Assembly: GCA_023052935.1 (NCBI GenBank)
Contig: CM041295.1
Location: 163,356,366 to 163,420,365 of the forward strand
Origin: Piezodorus guildinii
Lineage: Eukaryota; Arthropoda; Insecta; Hemiptera; Pentatomidae
Direction of reading: 5' to 3'
Length of the DNA stretch: 64,000 nt
The notes beneath the pieces were generated by a model. The model saw nothing but the letters and a program-made list of their open reading frames with translations, did not search any database and was not told where the DNA came from. Each line of letters begins with the position of its first letter. Position 1 is the first letter of the stretch. Shown here piece by piece: positions 37,101-45,707 of the stretch. The position numbers and the translations under genes were made by a program.

Positions 37101-40100
37101 GTATATTATATCTGTATGATCATAAATAAGTAATAACTGCTCTTACTCATGAAATATTTTTAACACAACACTGACCTAAATGTCTACTTCTCCAAACCTG
37201 TGTAATATATGTTCAGTTTTTCTTTTTTTCAACCAGAATGTTAATTTTCTAATTCTTTTTGAGGGATCATCAAGGAATTTATAGTTAAAACAGGTACTCT
37301 GAGGTTGTTTGGTGTTTCATGATATTATCACTGACTCCACTAATTCATTTGTTTTATTTTTAATGAAAATTTTTAGTTTGTTATTATTATTTTTTTTGTG
37401 TTTCAGGTTTGCTTGATCGTTACAATAAAACTATAAGTGCTGCAAATGTTATTGCACCTGTTCTAAGTCAGCTTGAAGTCAAACATTTACAGCAGTTTAA
37501 TCTCAGTTGGAAATTACTTAATCAACGCTTATTTCATTCTATCATATATACTGACGTTTTTTTCCAGAATAGTGTTCCTCTCTTCATATCTCAGGTATTG
37601 TTTTATTTTACTGTAACTTGTACCTTTATATGCTTAATATCAATTTACCAACTCCAACCAGATCCAGTTTATTTATGTATTTATTATTATAATTAATTTT
37701 TTTTTTTAGTTTTTAAGTGTCATAATTTGACAATTTATCTGTTGTGAAATATAAATAAATTAAGAGAGTTAGGTGAACATGTAGGTTTAGGATGTTTGTT
37801 TTTTTTAACAATTGGAAGAGATAAACACGTTTTTTATCATTTCTTTCTCTACCTCCATGCTGCGACAAGGTGTAGGCTCGGTCCATCATTTCCTATTGTT
37901 ACGATCATTTGATTTGTCTCTCATTGCCAATGCTATTTACATTAAATTTCAGTTGCTGCTCTACTATCTCTCTGACTGGCATGAACCCAATGTTTCTTGG
38001 ATTTTTTCAATTGAATAATAAAAATTGAATTTATCTGTCATATTTTAATTTAGTTATCTGAATAAAAAATTATTTAACAAATAAATAATTGTTCCAATAT
38101 GTAATAATTCAGAAAATAATATTATTTACTAAATATATATTTAAACATTATTTAACAAATAAATAATTGATGGAATATGTAATAATTCAGCAAATAATAT
38201 TATTTACTAAATATATATTTAAAATTATTTTATTTCTAAAAAAATAATTGGTGTTTCAAGTAAATACATTTTTGTATCTATCTTATTAATAAATTTACAA
38301 TGAGTAAATAGGTTTGGTATCATATTAATGGAGGTATTATTAGGTTTTCAAGGATGCTATTTCCGAATATTACTTTTTTAGTTTTTATTAATGGAGGTAT
38401 CTTTTACAAGGTTTTCAAGGATGCTACTTCCGAATATACAATCAGATTTTCCATCGCGCATGCGCTTTTCGTGTTTCCATTACTTTTATAGTTTTTATTA
38501 ATGGAGGTATCTTTAACAAGGTTTTCATGCATGCTTCTTCCGAATATGCCATCAGATTTTCGATCGTGCATGCATATTTCATGTTTAGATTAATTTTATA
38601 GTTATTATTAATACAGGTATTTTTTAATAGGTTTTCAAGGACACTATTTCCAAATATGCCATTAGATTTTCGATCGCTCATGCGCTTTTCGTGTTTCGAT
38701 TACTTTTATAGCTGTTATTGGGTTTTCAAGGATGCTATAACAGAATAACAACTATAAATTATTATTATTTTTTATATAGTTTTAATATTTATAGTTGTTA
38801 TTCTGATATTCTGAAATAGCATCCTTGAAAACCCAATAACAACTATAAAAGTAATCAAAACACAAAAAGCACATGCGCTATTGAAAATCTAAGGGCATAT
38901 TTCGAAATAGCCTCCTTGAAAACCTTATTAAAGATACCTATATTCTTAATAACTGTAAAAGTAACTGAAACACGAACTCGAAAGCGCAATCAGAAATCTG
39001 TTAGTATATTCGAGAATAGCATCCTTGAAAACCTAGTAAAAAATAACTCCATTAATAAAAACTATAAAAGTAATAAAAACATAAAACACGTGTGCGCAAT
39101 CAAAAATCTGCTGCATATTTGGAAATAACGGCCTCGAAAACCTAATAATAGACACATCCATTAATAATAACTATAAAAGTAATCGAAACGCACATGGGCG
39201 ATTGGAATTCTGATTGCATATTCGGAAACATCATTCTTGAAAACCTAAGAAAAGATACCTTTATCAAGAATAACTATAAAAGTAACAGAAACCTATTGTT
39301 AACAATTAAAAATAAAGGTACACAAAAGTAATTTAACTGAAACATCCACCACAAATGCAATGTAAGATTCGATAATTAATTTTAAAAAGTTTGTGGGGAA
39401 ACCTTATTACTTATCCTAAAATTATTGATGAGAAAGATTTTTTTTTTTTTTTTTTTCACTGGCGCGACAGGCCGTGCAGGCCCTGGGCCTCTTGGTGTAA
39501 TCTCCTGGGAGTTTACACTCGTGTTTCACGATACAATTTATAGTGTAGGGTCATCACTCCCTACGCCTAATTTTGTGAGTGGCCTCCATTTGGCTGACGG
39601 GTCTCAGATACCCGGGGAGAGGCTGCAAGTGAATCCCCATTATATTACATCCTTATAAAAGCCCCGCCGGGACTGGGATTCGAACTCGCAACCTGTAGCA
39701 TGAGAGACTAGCCCACTAGCCACTCAGCCATGGGCTCCCCTATGAGAAAGATAGATTCAAACATTTATTTATTTGAAACACTTATACTTTTTTTAAAGAA
39801 ATTTATTATTATTTTTAGGTTTATATTTAATAATTAATAATTATAATGTTTATATTGAATTCAATTTTTATCTGCAGAATAATTTTTTACTCCGATAATC
39901 ATCTATAATGAGGAATAAATTCAATTTATTTGTTATTTGCGAGCGACAGATAAAATTATTCGTTATTCGAAATTTTCGAATAAATTACAGATGATTTATT
40001 CGTTATTAGAAAGTTTCGAATTACAGATGATTTATTTGTTAGTCGAAGGTTTCGAATAAATAGTAGATGATTTATTCGTTATTCAAAAGTTTCAAATAAA

Positions 40101-43100
40101 TGATACATTATTCATTCGTTATTCGAAGGTTTCGAATAACAGATAATTTATTTGTTATTCTTTATCTATTATCTATAGATAAATTTTTCCCAACTCTGCT
40201 CTCATCTAAAGTTCTTCACTCCATTTAGCTCTTAGTAGCTGTAGTCCTGCAGGGTGACTACTACCAGTACATCATCATACATAGCCTAAGTATGTTGAAA
40301 ACTAACTTTTTCACCATTTTTCTTGATATTTTTATGTCTATTTCTTCTTCAGTTACACTGATTATTGATATCCGATGATATACAAAACTTTCTGTCAAGA
40401 AATCTATTTTTGCCCAGTGAAAATTATTGCTTCACCAATTTCATTCTATATCCACTCTTTCTGTGTTATATTTTTAACTTATTTAATTAAATAGTTCCTT
40501 TGGAATTTGGAATTATTAAAGGAGAATATCTTAGAAGAACAATATATCAAGTCTTAAATTTATTAATTTTTTGCTTAATCCTGCTTCCATATTGCTATTT
40601 ATTATAGATACTTTTTACCTTCTCTTACCAATACATAGAATATTTAATAAGGGAAAGTATTGCAGTCGTGGAAATTCTTTAATTTGCATTATCAAGAGAA
40701 ATGCCCATTTTAGTGTTTCCTGAGTCCAAACGACCAAGTCATGGTGTGTGTATGTGTGTGTTAATTCTAAACAGTCGTTGGAAACTGAAATTTCATGTTT
40801 TAGACAAGTATGTGCCTGGCTGTTACAGGAGCTTTATTAAAAATTAAAATCGAATAACTAGAATAGCCATTTATACCATGCATTTTGCATCTTTTTACGA
40901 CTTTTTCAAAAACTTTAACATTGGTTCAACTAACTATGGGGATGTAAAATTAAATGGGCATTTTGTTAAATTAAATGTTTTTCTTTGTTAGAGAGAAATT
41001 AATAGAAAATAGGTAAATGTGAAAGAATTCGATAACCAACGGAAGGAGAAGACAATAGAAATATTTGTCCAGAGTAATTCATTTTTCTTTTTTTTTCAAT
41101 AACAATAGTGATAAAGATGTTTAATATACCGTTGGAGAGCTAAAGAGCTTGGAAAAAACTCTAGCTTCTAAAGTTGTAAAATCTAATGGAGACTGATGAT
41201 AAGGACATAAATATAAGTCATTGTTATAAGTAATAATTTATAATGATGTATTATTTTATTTAAAATAATAGTTTCATTGAAACCTAATATATTTCTTCTT
41301 CCAACTTCAATTTAAAATTCAAAAATTGATTTTTGCAAGGATGCTCTTCTTGATAAGTGCTACAACTCATTGCTGAGACTTTGCCTCCCCAATTAGTTTT
41401 GTTCTTTGGTCCCTCTCAGCTGTTCTCTAGTTGCCCAATCCAACCAGCACTTGAGCTGGCGACTAATACTTGGTCTCATTTATTGAAAGTCCCATCCTCT
41501 ACATTGACTGTTCAAGATGCTGAAAAGATGAACTGGAGGAATGCCAACGCGTCTCCCTGTCTCCCACATTCTTTATAAAAACTCTTCAGACAACCTAGCT
41601 TGGATTCTCACTTTAATTCTACCATGTTCATTTTGAGCCTTACTAGGTGGATTAGTTTTTTAGAGAAGTTCAGTTTGGGCATTGGTTTACACTGTTGGTA
41701 TCTGTTAATGCTGTCGTAGAAAACTTTGAAATTGATAAATTGGTGATGCGTTGGGAATAGATATTCTCTTCAATCTCAAAAATCCTTTGGAGATAGAAGA
41801 TCTGGTCTGTTGAGGAAACTATGTTAATATTCATCAATTACATTTATGGTGTACGGTAGAAGACGTTGAAACTAGACAAGTGGTAAAATCTTGTATACAG
41901 TTGGGAGGAGAGAGATTTCTCAGTAATTATTTTATCACTTCTGTAATTATTTTGATTTTTACAAGGATGGTAAGTGTGAATTGTGTGTTGTGCACCAGTT
42001 TTTATTATTAGTTAAGTAATTTTATTACAAGGAATTAGTCTGGGTGTCACTTTAAACAAGTAAGTAGTTTCAACCATTTATTTTCTGCCAACTTTTCGAC
42101 CCCCATTGTGGGCCATCATCAGGGTGTATTGTAGGCGAATGGAAACATTGGTTTCCAATTATCCAATCAGTTTCCATTCGCCTATAATACGCCCTGATGA
42201 TGACCCAAAATGGTGGTCCAAACTTTGGCAGAAAATAAATGGTTGAAACTACTTAATTGTTTCATTCATTGACCAACACCCGGAATAATTCCTTGTTGTA
42301 ATTCTGAACGGTCAACTAATTACATCCACTTTGGTAATATTTTATTGTTTTCTCCAACTAAATATCTCCTTTTATCCTAGATGTAATGTAAATATGCTTA
42401 ATTTTTATATATATTTTTACAAACTCATATTTTTGAAATATGATATATACATTATGTACTAAATGTTATGAAAAACAACCTTGTCATTTTTTTGGTTCTT
42501 AATCCTAGCCTTTTATTAACACTTACCGGCATGTTAATAGTGCACTTTTTATTCCATTTTTTCTCATATACTAAATTCACTCTAATTGTTTTTAGCTTGG
42601 AAAAGCAAATGACACTGAGGAAAATAGAGAACTTGTGAAAGAATTTCTTGCTTTTGATAATGAAATAGGTCAAATTTCTGGAGTATGGTCAGACATTGAA
42701 ACGAACATTCAGAACTATTTGTGAGTTTTTTAAAAATCTTTACATTTTATTTTTGATCATGTTAATAAATTAATATTTTGTTTCTATACTCTGAGAATGT
42801 ATTAATGTAATAGTGTTCTCATTAATTTTAAAACAATAATTTTAATTTATATGTACTTTAATCTCCCACAATTTTGTATCCAGAGAAAAGCTTATATGGT
42901 TTGTGTATGTGGCAATTTCAATCCGATGATCGGGCAGCTAAATGCAAGGAGGCGAATGGGTCGTTCTAGGCACTTCGAGGATTGTCCAGGTCCCAGAAGC
43001 CTCTAGCCAAATCTTGACCCCTCTACCCAATGACGGGGTCACCATGGTTTACCTGCCATTGTCCTTCTGACCGTAACAATTATATGTTGATATACTTAGT

Positions 43101-43549
43101 TTAATTATGAATTTCCAGTTAAACATTAGCTTGAACCTCATTTATCACAATTTTTTCAATTATCATATGAAGGAGTGTGCATTAAACATTTTACCCATGC
43201 CTACTTATTGACAAATTTATGAATGTTTTGGCTTCAAATGAATGACCAATATTAATTGTATTATGATAAATGTTGTTAATGGTTCTGATATGAATATATC
43301 ACAATTGTCAAGGGAGAAAAGCATAATTAAAAGCATTTACATAATTTGCTGCTAGCCTGTTTCCATGGTTAATTATAATCTTCATTCCATAATGAAACTG
43401 GTCAATATTGATCTTTCAGTGGGATATTCCAGCGTGATCGTGCCATAGTCATACTACAACTTGCTCTCATATTAGCTTGTTTACTTAACGTAATCGTGGT
43501 TGGAATTCTTAATAGTTTCAGGAAATTTACTATTTTCCATTTCTGTTAA
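25150..43549 (+). CDS. Uncharacterised seven-exon gene, predicted 305-aa single-pass C-terminally anchored membrane protein
   Basis: I do not recognise this protein. Exons are 25150-25245, 25351-25424, 25756-25914, 29453-29598, 37407-37594, 42596-42720 and 43420-43549. Every intron is GT-AG, and the phases join without a stop to give 918 nt (305 codons plus TAA). The N-terminus is charged (residues 1-25). Residues about 33-53 are acidic and end in a C48-x-C50-x-x-C53 cluster that could bind metal. Residues 60-260 look entirely alpha-helical, with WLELRQYIRIVYRLSMKG and KEFIIEVKVRLLQFLDKL amphipathic stretches. Residues about 271-293 (RAIVILQLALILACLLNVIV and onward) form one strongly hydrophobic helix, followed by a short basic tail and the stop. 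AATAAA at 43596-43601 fits a 3' end. A TATAAAAG at 24995 could be its promoter. Introns are 105, 331, 3538, 7808, 5001 and 699 nt; the large ones hold transposons. The last exon could alternatively splice at AAC/GTAATC, but the membrane helix, stop and poly(A) signal favour a terminal exon. Confidence 0.8.
26168..26381. mobile_element. piggyBac-type MITE (214 bp)
   Basis: TTAA at both ends (26168-26171 and 26378-26381), with inverted ends CACGTTCACGCCGGGGTGA and, reversed, CACATTCAAGCCGGGTTGA. There is no ORF. Precise TTAA flanks are the hallmark of piggyBac-group insertions. It lies in intron 3 of the seven-exon gene. Confidence 0.72.
26862..27593 (-). CDS. Antisense intronic ORF of unknown function, 243 aa, with 25-residue tandem repeat
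   Basis: An uninterrupted frame starts at a cluster of Met codons. The N-terminal part (residues 1-40) is predicted coiled coil (MEKLEQKIDKFGTEVLENF). The acidic middle holds two copies of a 25-residue unit (DNA copies 27280-27354 and 27355-27429) containing KEEALSNTTDQESE. The C-terminal 90 residues are basic and aromatic (LKYEFYNGYMVLDHV, YYFWTRQ). No zinc knuckle, RT or protease is visible. It sits antisense inside intron 3 of the seven-exon gene, with repeat family R1 about 230 bp upstream. It may be ORF1/gag of an unrecognised element or a small nested gene. Confidence 0.45.
   Translation of the reverse strand: MFKQMMMMMEKLEQKIDKFGTEVLENFTSVTTDMKIDSQKRNPTEDKENNNQEPTDQESEEFTTEIVTPIYKEEALSNTTDQESEKFTTETVTHICKEEALSNTTHSNGIEEMQDKAVITSSIDVKESVNIKEDEICDVKPSDSKCLAFRTLISALSPQNKPQEVFYRLKILNNPKIGFSIFNNYLLPNVNLFNQNRDVLTEHIITKILKYEFYNGYMVLDHVRKDRTPYYFWTRQSLSFSRG
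27822..28187 (+). repeat. Dispersed repeat family R1, copy 2
   Basis: Matches 8690-9075 from CTCTCAGGGTATAG to GGGTATATTACAATATATA, with substitutions and small gaps. It shares the internal inverted motifs GGCTAAC and GTTAGCC. Confidence 0.6.
28240..28640 (+). mobile_element. Non-LTR element C-terminal fragment (RNase H/CCHC end)
   Basis: The open frame 28260-28631 ends with GDGKLNYHMFKLGISNTPLC, then RQEDETSFHIICHCDRL. This matches the tail of I/Jockey-type ORF2, where an RNase H end meets a C-x(n)-ET-x-H-x-x-C-H-C pattern. Upstream coding is broken. Confidence 0.6.
28740..29270 (-). mobile_element. Jockey-like endonuclease-RT linker fragment
   Basis: In the minus strand, frames read KSPKELDEAVNTFTTII, then LPQELLDLIQ and TRHPDDRRSYN, the typical linker between endonuclease and RT of Jockey elements. 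No RT core follows. It ends about 200 bp before exon 4 of the seven-exon gene. Confidence 0.65.
29790..29938 (-). repeat. 3' LTR of the Mag-like element
   Basis: 149 bp, copy of 33996-34144; the left TSD ATTCT is at 29785-29789. Confidence 0.92.
29963..33310 (-). CDS. pol: Pol polyprotein of the Mag-like Ty3/gypsy element
   Basis: An open frame of 1115 codons from the first Met; zinc-knuckle sequence continues upstream in the same frame (CCYRCGKKSHRSVDC, then CRECGKIGHLARVC). Order: aspartic protease (LELDTGAAVTTIS, about residue 90), RT (PVVPIVKPNGTIRLCADYKS; CFYDDIKVQG holds the catalytic Asp pair), RNase H (LSTDASPYGLGAVLS; VTDHLPL), and integrase with HHCC zinc finger (HAAHIGVRKM, then CKPCCENW). 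The DDE core is complete: MDFAGPF, VTDNGPQF and PSSNGQAERYVQ. There is no envelope gene or recognised chromodomain. All catalytic motifs seen are intact, so Pol may still be functional although Gag is broken. Confidence 0.92.
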   Translation of the reverse strand: MDCNTKKTKCRECGKIGHLARVCLSTERQGKHNQNHIDVMSSAEDDSEIEENFEVHQIRDVYEIHQFQGRPDGKMMINVIIEGKHLELELDTGAAVTTISKKTFDRLLPGKQLQPTNIRLRTFTNEIIRPLGVCQVKVQCEGKKITGNLVVIPQLVDSIMGRDWIRELRVNLADIRAVKTCQTPELELNKLLSSYSDIFANKVGKISHATCTLKLKDNVKPIFKRARPVPYALLEPVGNEIKRLESEGIIEKITHSDWATPVVPIVKPNGTIRLCADYKSTLNPLLQDEHYPVPRIEDIFARMSGGRYFCTLDVRQAYLHIPMDEESALLQTINTHLGIFKVKRLMFGVKVAPATWQKAVDQALQGLEGVSCFYDDIKVQGSTKKEAMARLKLLFDRLRENKIQLNQEKCKFFTKSIKYLGHIIDKDGLHKDPDKINAIVMTRPPKDVSELRTFLGMANYYNKFIPNLAAILEPLYALLQKGTKFEWTKKCERAFKTIKEEVTSDQVLIPYNPKLPLILSTDASPYGLGAVLSHRMPDGSERPISFASRTLTSSEKNYSQIDKEATSLYWGLQKFFLYCYGRPFTLVTDHLPLTSILSPDKCLPSLSATRMLRYAIFLSGFDYHIVYRSTKNHANADYLSRFPAENVLQDTMDDTTIFQLKQAEVMPVTRKMLKEATSRDPYLAPLMEALKTGKEVNKNDSTIFSLQDGCVFRGDRIAIPRRLQNLVLAELHAAHIGVRKMKGLARSYCWWPTIDADIERLVRNCKPCCENWNNPPKTVHPWEPPTMPWQRLHMDFAGPFQGCYFLILVDAFSKWLEVVDLPKITTQRTITELRSVFARFGLPLMLVTDNGPQFTSTEFQKFLKSNGIRHKRTAPYHPSSNGQAERYVQVVKKGLKAMAAETGDISLKLSRILMQYRNAPHSITNMSPAEIIFGRKIRTRLDLLKESDEEASRENLAARNFEIGDQVQIRNYDGTRKWNFGKVSAKEGSLHYWIDVEGGKRERRHVDQMRKTDISGTSQEKTTVRLYGWPFKDPPERGDVRPDRARDEEGRDDVRLDRTQDKEGRDGSLITSIREEGNSPKTPALDRTRNKEWNDEHPPLRRSTRQRRPPDWFRM
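33199..33979 (-). pseudogene. gag: Gag of the Mag-like element, broken by internal deletion
   Basis: The N-terminal frame 33979-33569 (MSEQLIESLVAALQRIQV through LISLVAPRKPQDLAYEEAIK) ends in a stop just after KIAEQ. The continuation 33528-33199 starts at RGISDNDIREK-like sequence in another frame. The older copy at 17630-19505 still has the missing capsid stretch (HHEFVLRYYK to HLRAQFIRG), so the young copy lost roughly 150 bp here. Gag and Pol are also in different frames across the zinc-knuckle junction, by mutation or by design. Confidence 0.75.
33996..34144 (-). repeat. 5' LTR of the Mag-like element
   Basis: 149 bp; the right TSD ATTCT is at 34145-34149. It is adjacent to the primer-binding-like TGGCGACGAGGATGG on the minus strand. 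Confidence 0.92.
34480..34990 (-). mobile_element. Jockey-like RT fragment
   Basis: The minus strand gives KVQEDIDSINAWANCNN, KAKKTKAIMIAPP and LKVPLDQTLSWKPHISQIS, the end of RT and the start of the thumb in Jockey/CR1 ORF2. It is truncated at both ends and lies in intron 4 of the seven-exon gene. Confidence 0.7.
35150..35440 (+). mobile_element. RTE-like LINE 3' fragment
   Basis: Broken frames give NQLRWFGHV, WEGGVKKACLKKEMEW and KERDSWIRLYM, the same C-terminal module as at 6308-6643 (LRWFGHLLRM, WEDGVKEACRRRGIDW). Several indels are present. Confidence 0.6.
35622..37075. mobile_element. Long inverted-repeat element F2, about 1.45 kb (copy 1)
   Basis: The ends are GGGTCAATACATTTGATATT (left) and, reversed, GGCCAATCCATTTGAAATCG (right). 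Arms of a few hundred bp can be followed inward, for example AAACATGTGTTGGGAAAATC against GATTTTCCCAACACATGTTT, and AATGAGACTTTTAGTGAG against its complement at 36735. No transposase ORF is seen. It matches 53958-55472 in ends and arms. It lies in intron 4 of the seven-exon gene. Confidence 0.75.
38310..39300. mobile_element. Foldback element built of about 110-bp tandem units in two opposed arrays
   Basis: In the left array, the phrase around TTTATAGTTTTTATTAATGG recurs at 38381, 38491, 38601 and 38711 (110-bp spacing). In the right array its complement, around AACTATAAAAGTAAT, recurs at 38841, 38951, 39060, 39169 and 39272 (103-110 bp spacing). The two meet at a short palindromic centre (CAGAATAACAACTATAAA against its complement, about 38752-38813). 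Units contain CGATCGCGCATGCGC-like and GGTTTTCAAGGATGCTA motifs and diverge by many substitutions. There are no ORFs. Confidence 0.85.
39439..39741 (-). mobile_element. tRNA-derived SINE (family A), copy with 11-bp TSD
   Basis: The head on the minus strand is GGGGAGCCCATGGCTGAGTGG-like with B box GAGTTCGAATCCCAGTCCC. The A-rich tail is at 39439-39456 (T-run on the plus strand). It is flanked by ATGAGAAAGAT at 39428-39438 and 39742-39752. It lies in intron 5 of the seven-exon gene. Confidence 0.92.
39890..40190. repeat. Diverged minisatellite, unit about 36-45 bp
   Basis: About six imperfect units of the type GATGATTTATTCGTTATTCG followed by AAGGTTTCGAATAAA. The motif TTCGAATAA is itself palindromic in its core. 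Confidence 0.75.
40200..42030. other. Intron 5 sequence without recognised features
   Basis: AT-rich intron DNA. The short frame 41357-41578 shows no family resemblance. A short (GT)n-rich patch lies at 40743-40760. Confidence 0.45.
42032..42332. mobile_element. Second snapback copy with Penelope-type ends and hammerhead-like cores
   Basis: The left arm begins AGGAATTAGTCTGGGTG and the right arm ends CACCCGGAATAATTCCTT, so the two are inverted. They meet around GGTTTCCAATTATCCAATCA (about 42152). The right side carries the same leader as at 24192, inverted (AACGGTCAACTAATTACATCC). Each arm has a CTGATGATG-(stem)-GGTC core: minus strand at 42094-42123 with GAAA, plus strand at 42193-42227 with CAAA. 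It lies in intron 5 of the seven-exon gene, about 260 bp before exon 6. Confidence 0.72.
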
Positions 43550-43595
43550 TTAAGTATTTTCTTCAGCATTTTTGCTTAGAATTCCTATAATTTTG

Positions 43596-43601
43596 AATAA
43601 A
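43596..43601 (+). promoter_or_regulatory. Poly(A) signal AATAAA of the seven-exon gene
   Basis: A canonical AATAAA lies 47 bp after the predicted TAA. It supports 43420-43549 as the terminal exon, though AATAAA is not rare in DNA this AT-rich. Confidence 0.55.
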
Positions 43602-44720
43602 TAATGAATTAAAATATTACAATTATTTAAATCTTTCTCCTTCTTCTTCAACCAACACCTATTTTTTGCTGTCCAGACATTCGAGGCTGTTTTTTTGAAG
43701 AAAAAAATTTAAATCCTCTGTTGTGCTTTTAATCGACTTTTGTAGCTTTATTATTATCAAAATAACACGTGATAATCACATACTTTGTGTAATATATTGT
43801 TTCAGCTAAGGTTAAACCTGAATGCAATGCTTTATGTTATTTGTTATATACTCTGAGGTTCTTCTCACGTGCTTAAATCCTTTTTAACTTTTCATTAAAT
43901 ACAATTTTATTGTTACATTTATAGGTTTCTTGAAGTATTGTAATATTAATGTGTATCTGGTTTTAGTTTTGTTAAACATTCAGAGCTTATTTAGAATACT
44001 GACTATAGTTATGCTATAATTTTATATTTGTTAAAACAATTGAAATTTTTTATACAACTTTTTATTAATATCAGCCCATGAGCTCTAGTCTAGTTGGTAA
44101 ATGCTTACATTCCGGGTGCTAAAATTAAGCTGAAATAAGCTTTAGCTTTTTGATCAAATGTGAAAAACAAACTTCATCAATGCTGGAAGGTTATTTTCTT
44201 TTGCTAATTGCATGTTCTTTGAATTTTCACAATTTAAACATTGAAGAATCTCATAACTTGTAATGAATTCCTGGATACCATTGGTTGTAGATTCGCCTAT
44301 CCTTATAACTTATTTTTTTCCTTATTTTCCTCATAATCCTTTATGATTTTCATTATTGAAGGAAATGCTTCTGTAATCGCTGCTAGTTGATGCTATAAGG
44401 TTTTGAAATTCATGATTAACTAGTGAATACTCGCTTCTTATAACTTTTTATATGCACATTTTTGTATTTTAAAATTGCTATCCAAATTTGTGTGACTGAT
44501 ATTTAAAGAATTTTATTCAATTAAATATAAATAGGTTACAAATGAAATAAGCATTATTAAAAGATGTTTTGGCTCTCCTAATTATGACATAATTATAAAG
44601 AATAAAAGTAAACTTTTTTTTTAGTGATTATTACTCATAAATATTTTTTAATTCTAGATCAAACAAATTATAAGTCAATAACTCGGACTGTAAACACACA
44701 CATTTATATATCATGTATTT
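43602..44720. other. Downstream spacer
   Basis: AT-rich sequence after the poly(A) signal, with no coding signature. A tRNA-like phrase near 44090 (CTAGTCTAGTTGGTAAATGC) is too decayed to call. Confidence 0.45.
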
Positions 44721-44721
44721 A

Positions 44722-45707
44722 TTGGGTTTTCCAGAAAATAATGCAGGATTATGGTTTAAAAGGAAAGATTTACAACTGTTTTATTCAATCAGAATAGTCT
44801 CCACTACTATTAATACATTTCTGCCCATGTGTTGGTGACTTTTCTATTCCCTCGGAATAGAATTTCTTCCCTTATTTAAACGCATTTCCCTTTCTCCATT
44901 TAATTTTTGGCACGCAACTAGTGTCTAAAAAAATGATAATCTGTAGCCCGGAAGGTCTAGAGAGTAAGACAGATGTGGCAGAATTTCATAACCAAGCTTC
45001 AAATTTTTGATACCATACTCTTGTGGCCGAACGATGTCATGCAACAAAATAGGCTCCTTCCAATTGACCAAAGATTGCTTTATCATTGCCAATTTCTGGT
45101 AAATTGCATTATTTTGGTCACAATACAATTTGGCATTGATGGTTTCTCCAGGATTTAAGAAGCTGTAGTGGATCCACTTTTTATCAAAAGTAGCAATTTG
45201 GGACTGAAAAGAGTCATTTTTGTTTTGGCAAAGAAGTGTAGCACTTCATAATGCTGTTTTTTTTGGCCGTCTTTAAATGTATATCAAGATTTTTACCTTC
45301 TAATTGCCTTGAGGTGTTCATCGACAGTCGATTTGCAATGGTCAAGCTTCCCTACTAGTTCTCGAACAATTGTTGTTTCTGGAATTTTATTCCACCAAAG
45401 CCTGCAGAACATTGTCTTCATAGGAGAAAACCCTTCCACACCCTTCTTTGGCTTCAAGGCTGAATTCTTACTCCCTTCATTTTTTGGACCACTGTTAAAA
45501 TGTGCACTTATGTATTTTCCGCCAGTAAATATTGAATTATTTCTAAGCATCAAAATGCTATAGAAGTATACAAACATTATCATTAAGAAAAGGATTAAGG
45601 CTAAAGGGGGCGACACTTTAATGTGTTTCTGAGACATGAGATGGTAGCACCCTTGAGCTTATTTTTTTAATTTTTTTATTTATTTTTTTTTTTTAATCAA
45701 TACTAAT
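44722..45707 (-). pseudogene. mariner element, transposase side (split copy)
   Basis: The terminal inverted repeat starts TTGGGTTTTCCAGAAAATAA at 44722 beside TA. Minus-strand frames with stops give TTIVRELVGKLDHCKSTVDE (about 45385-45320), HLKAIRR, an INGEETIT-like patch, LVNWKEPILLHDIVRP (45080-45030) and NLKLGYEILPHLSYSLDLPG (44990-44950), then YRLSFF (DYHFF in relatives) and a WQKC-like end. This is the mariner transposase in order, without the N-terminus. A Ty3/gypsy element begins at 45708. Confidence 0.7.

Noticed and set aside
39890..40190. CRISPR-like spaced repeats
   Set aside because: Units are imperfect, spacers are not unique sequence, and the context is a eukaryotic intron.
42890..43080. 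Less AT-rich patch in intron 6, possibly a SINE or LTR piece
   Set aside because: No tRNA boxes, no second copy in the window and no termini; left unassigned.
44085..44140. tRNA-like phrase CTAGTCTAGTTGGTAAATGC
   Set aside because: No B box at the right distance, no acceptor pairing and no second copy.
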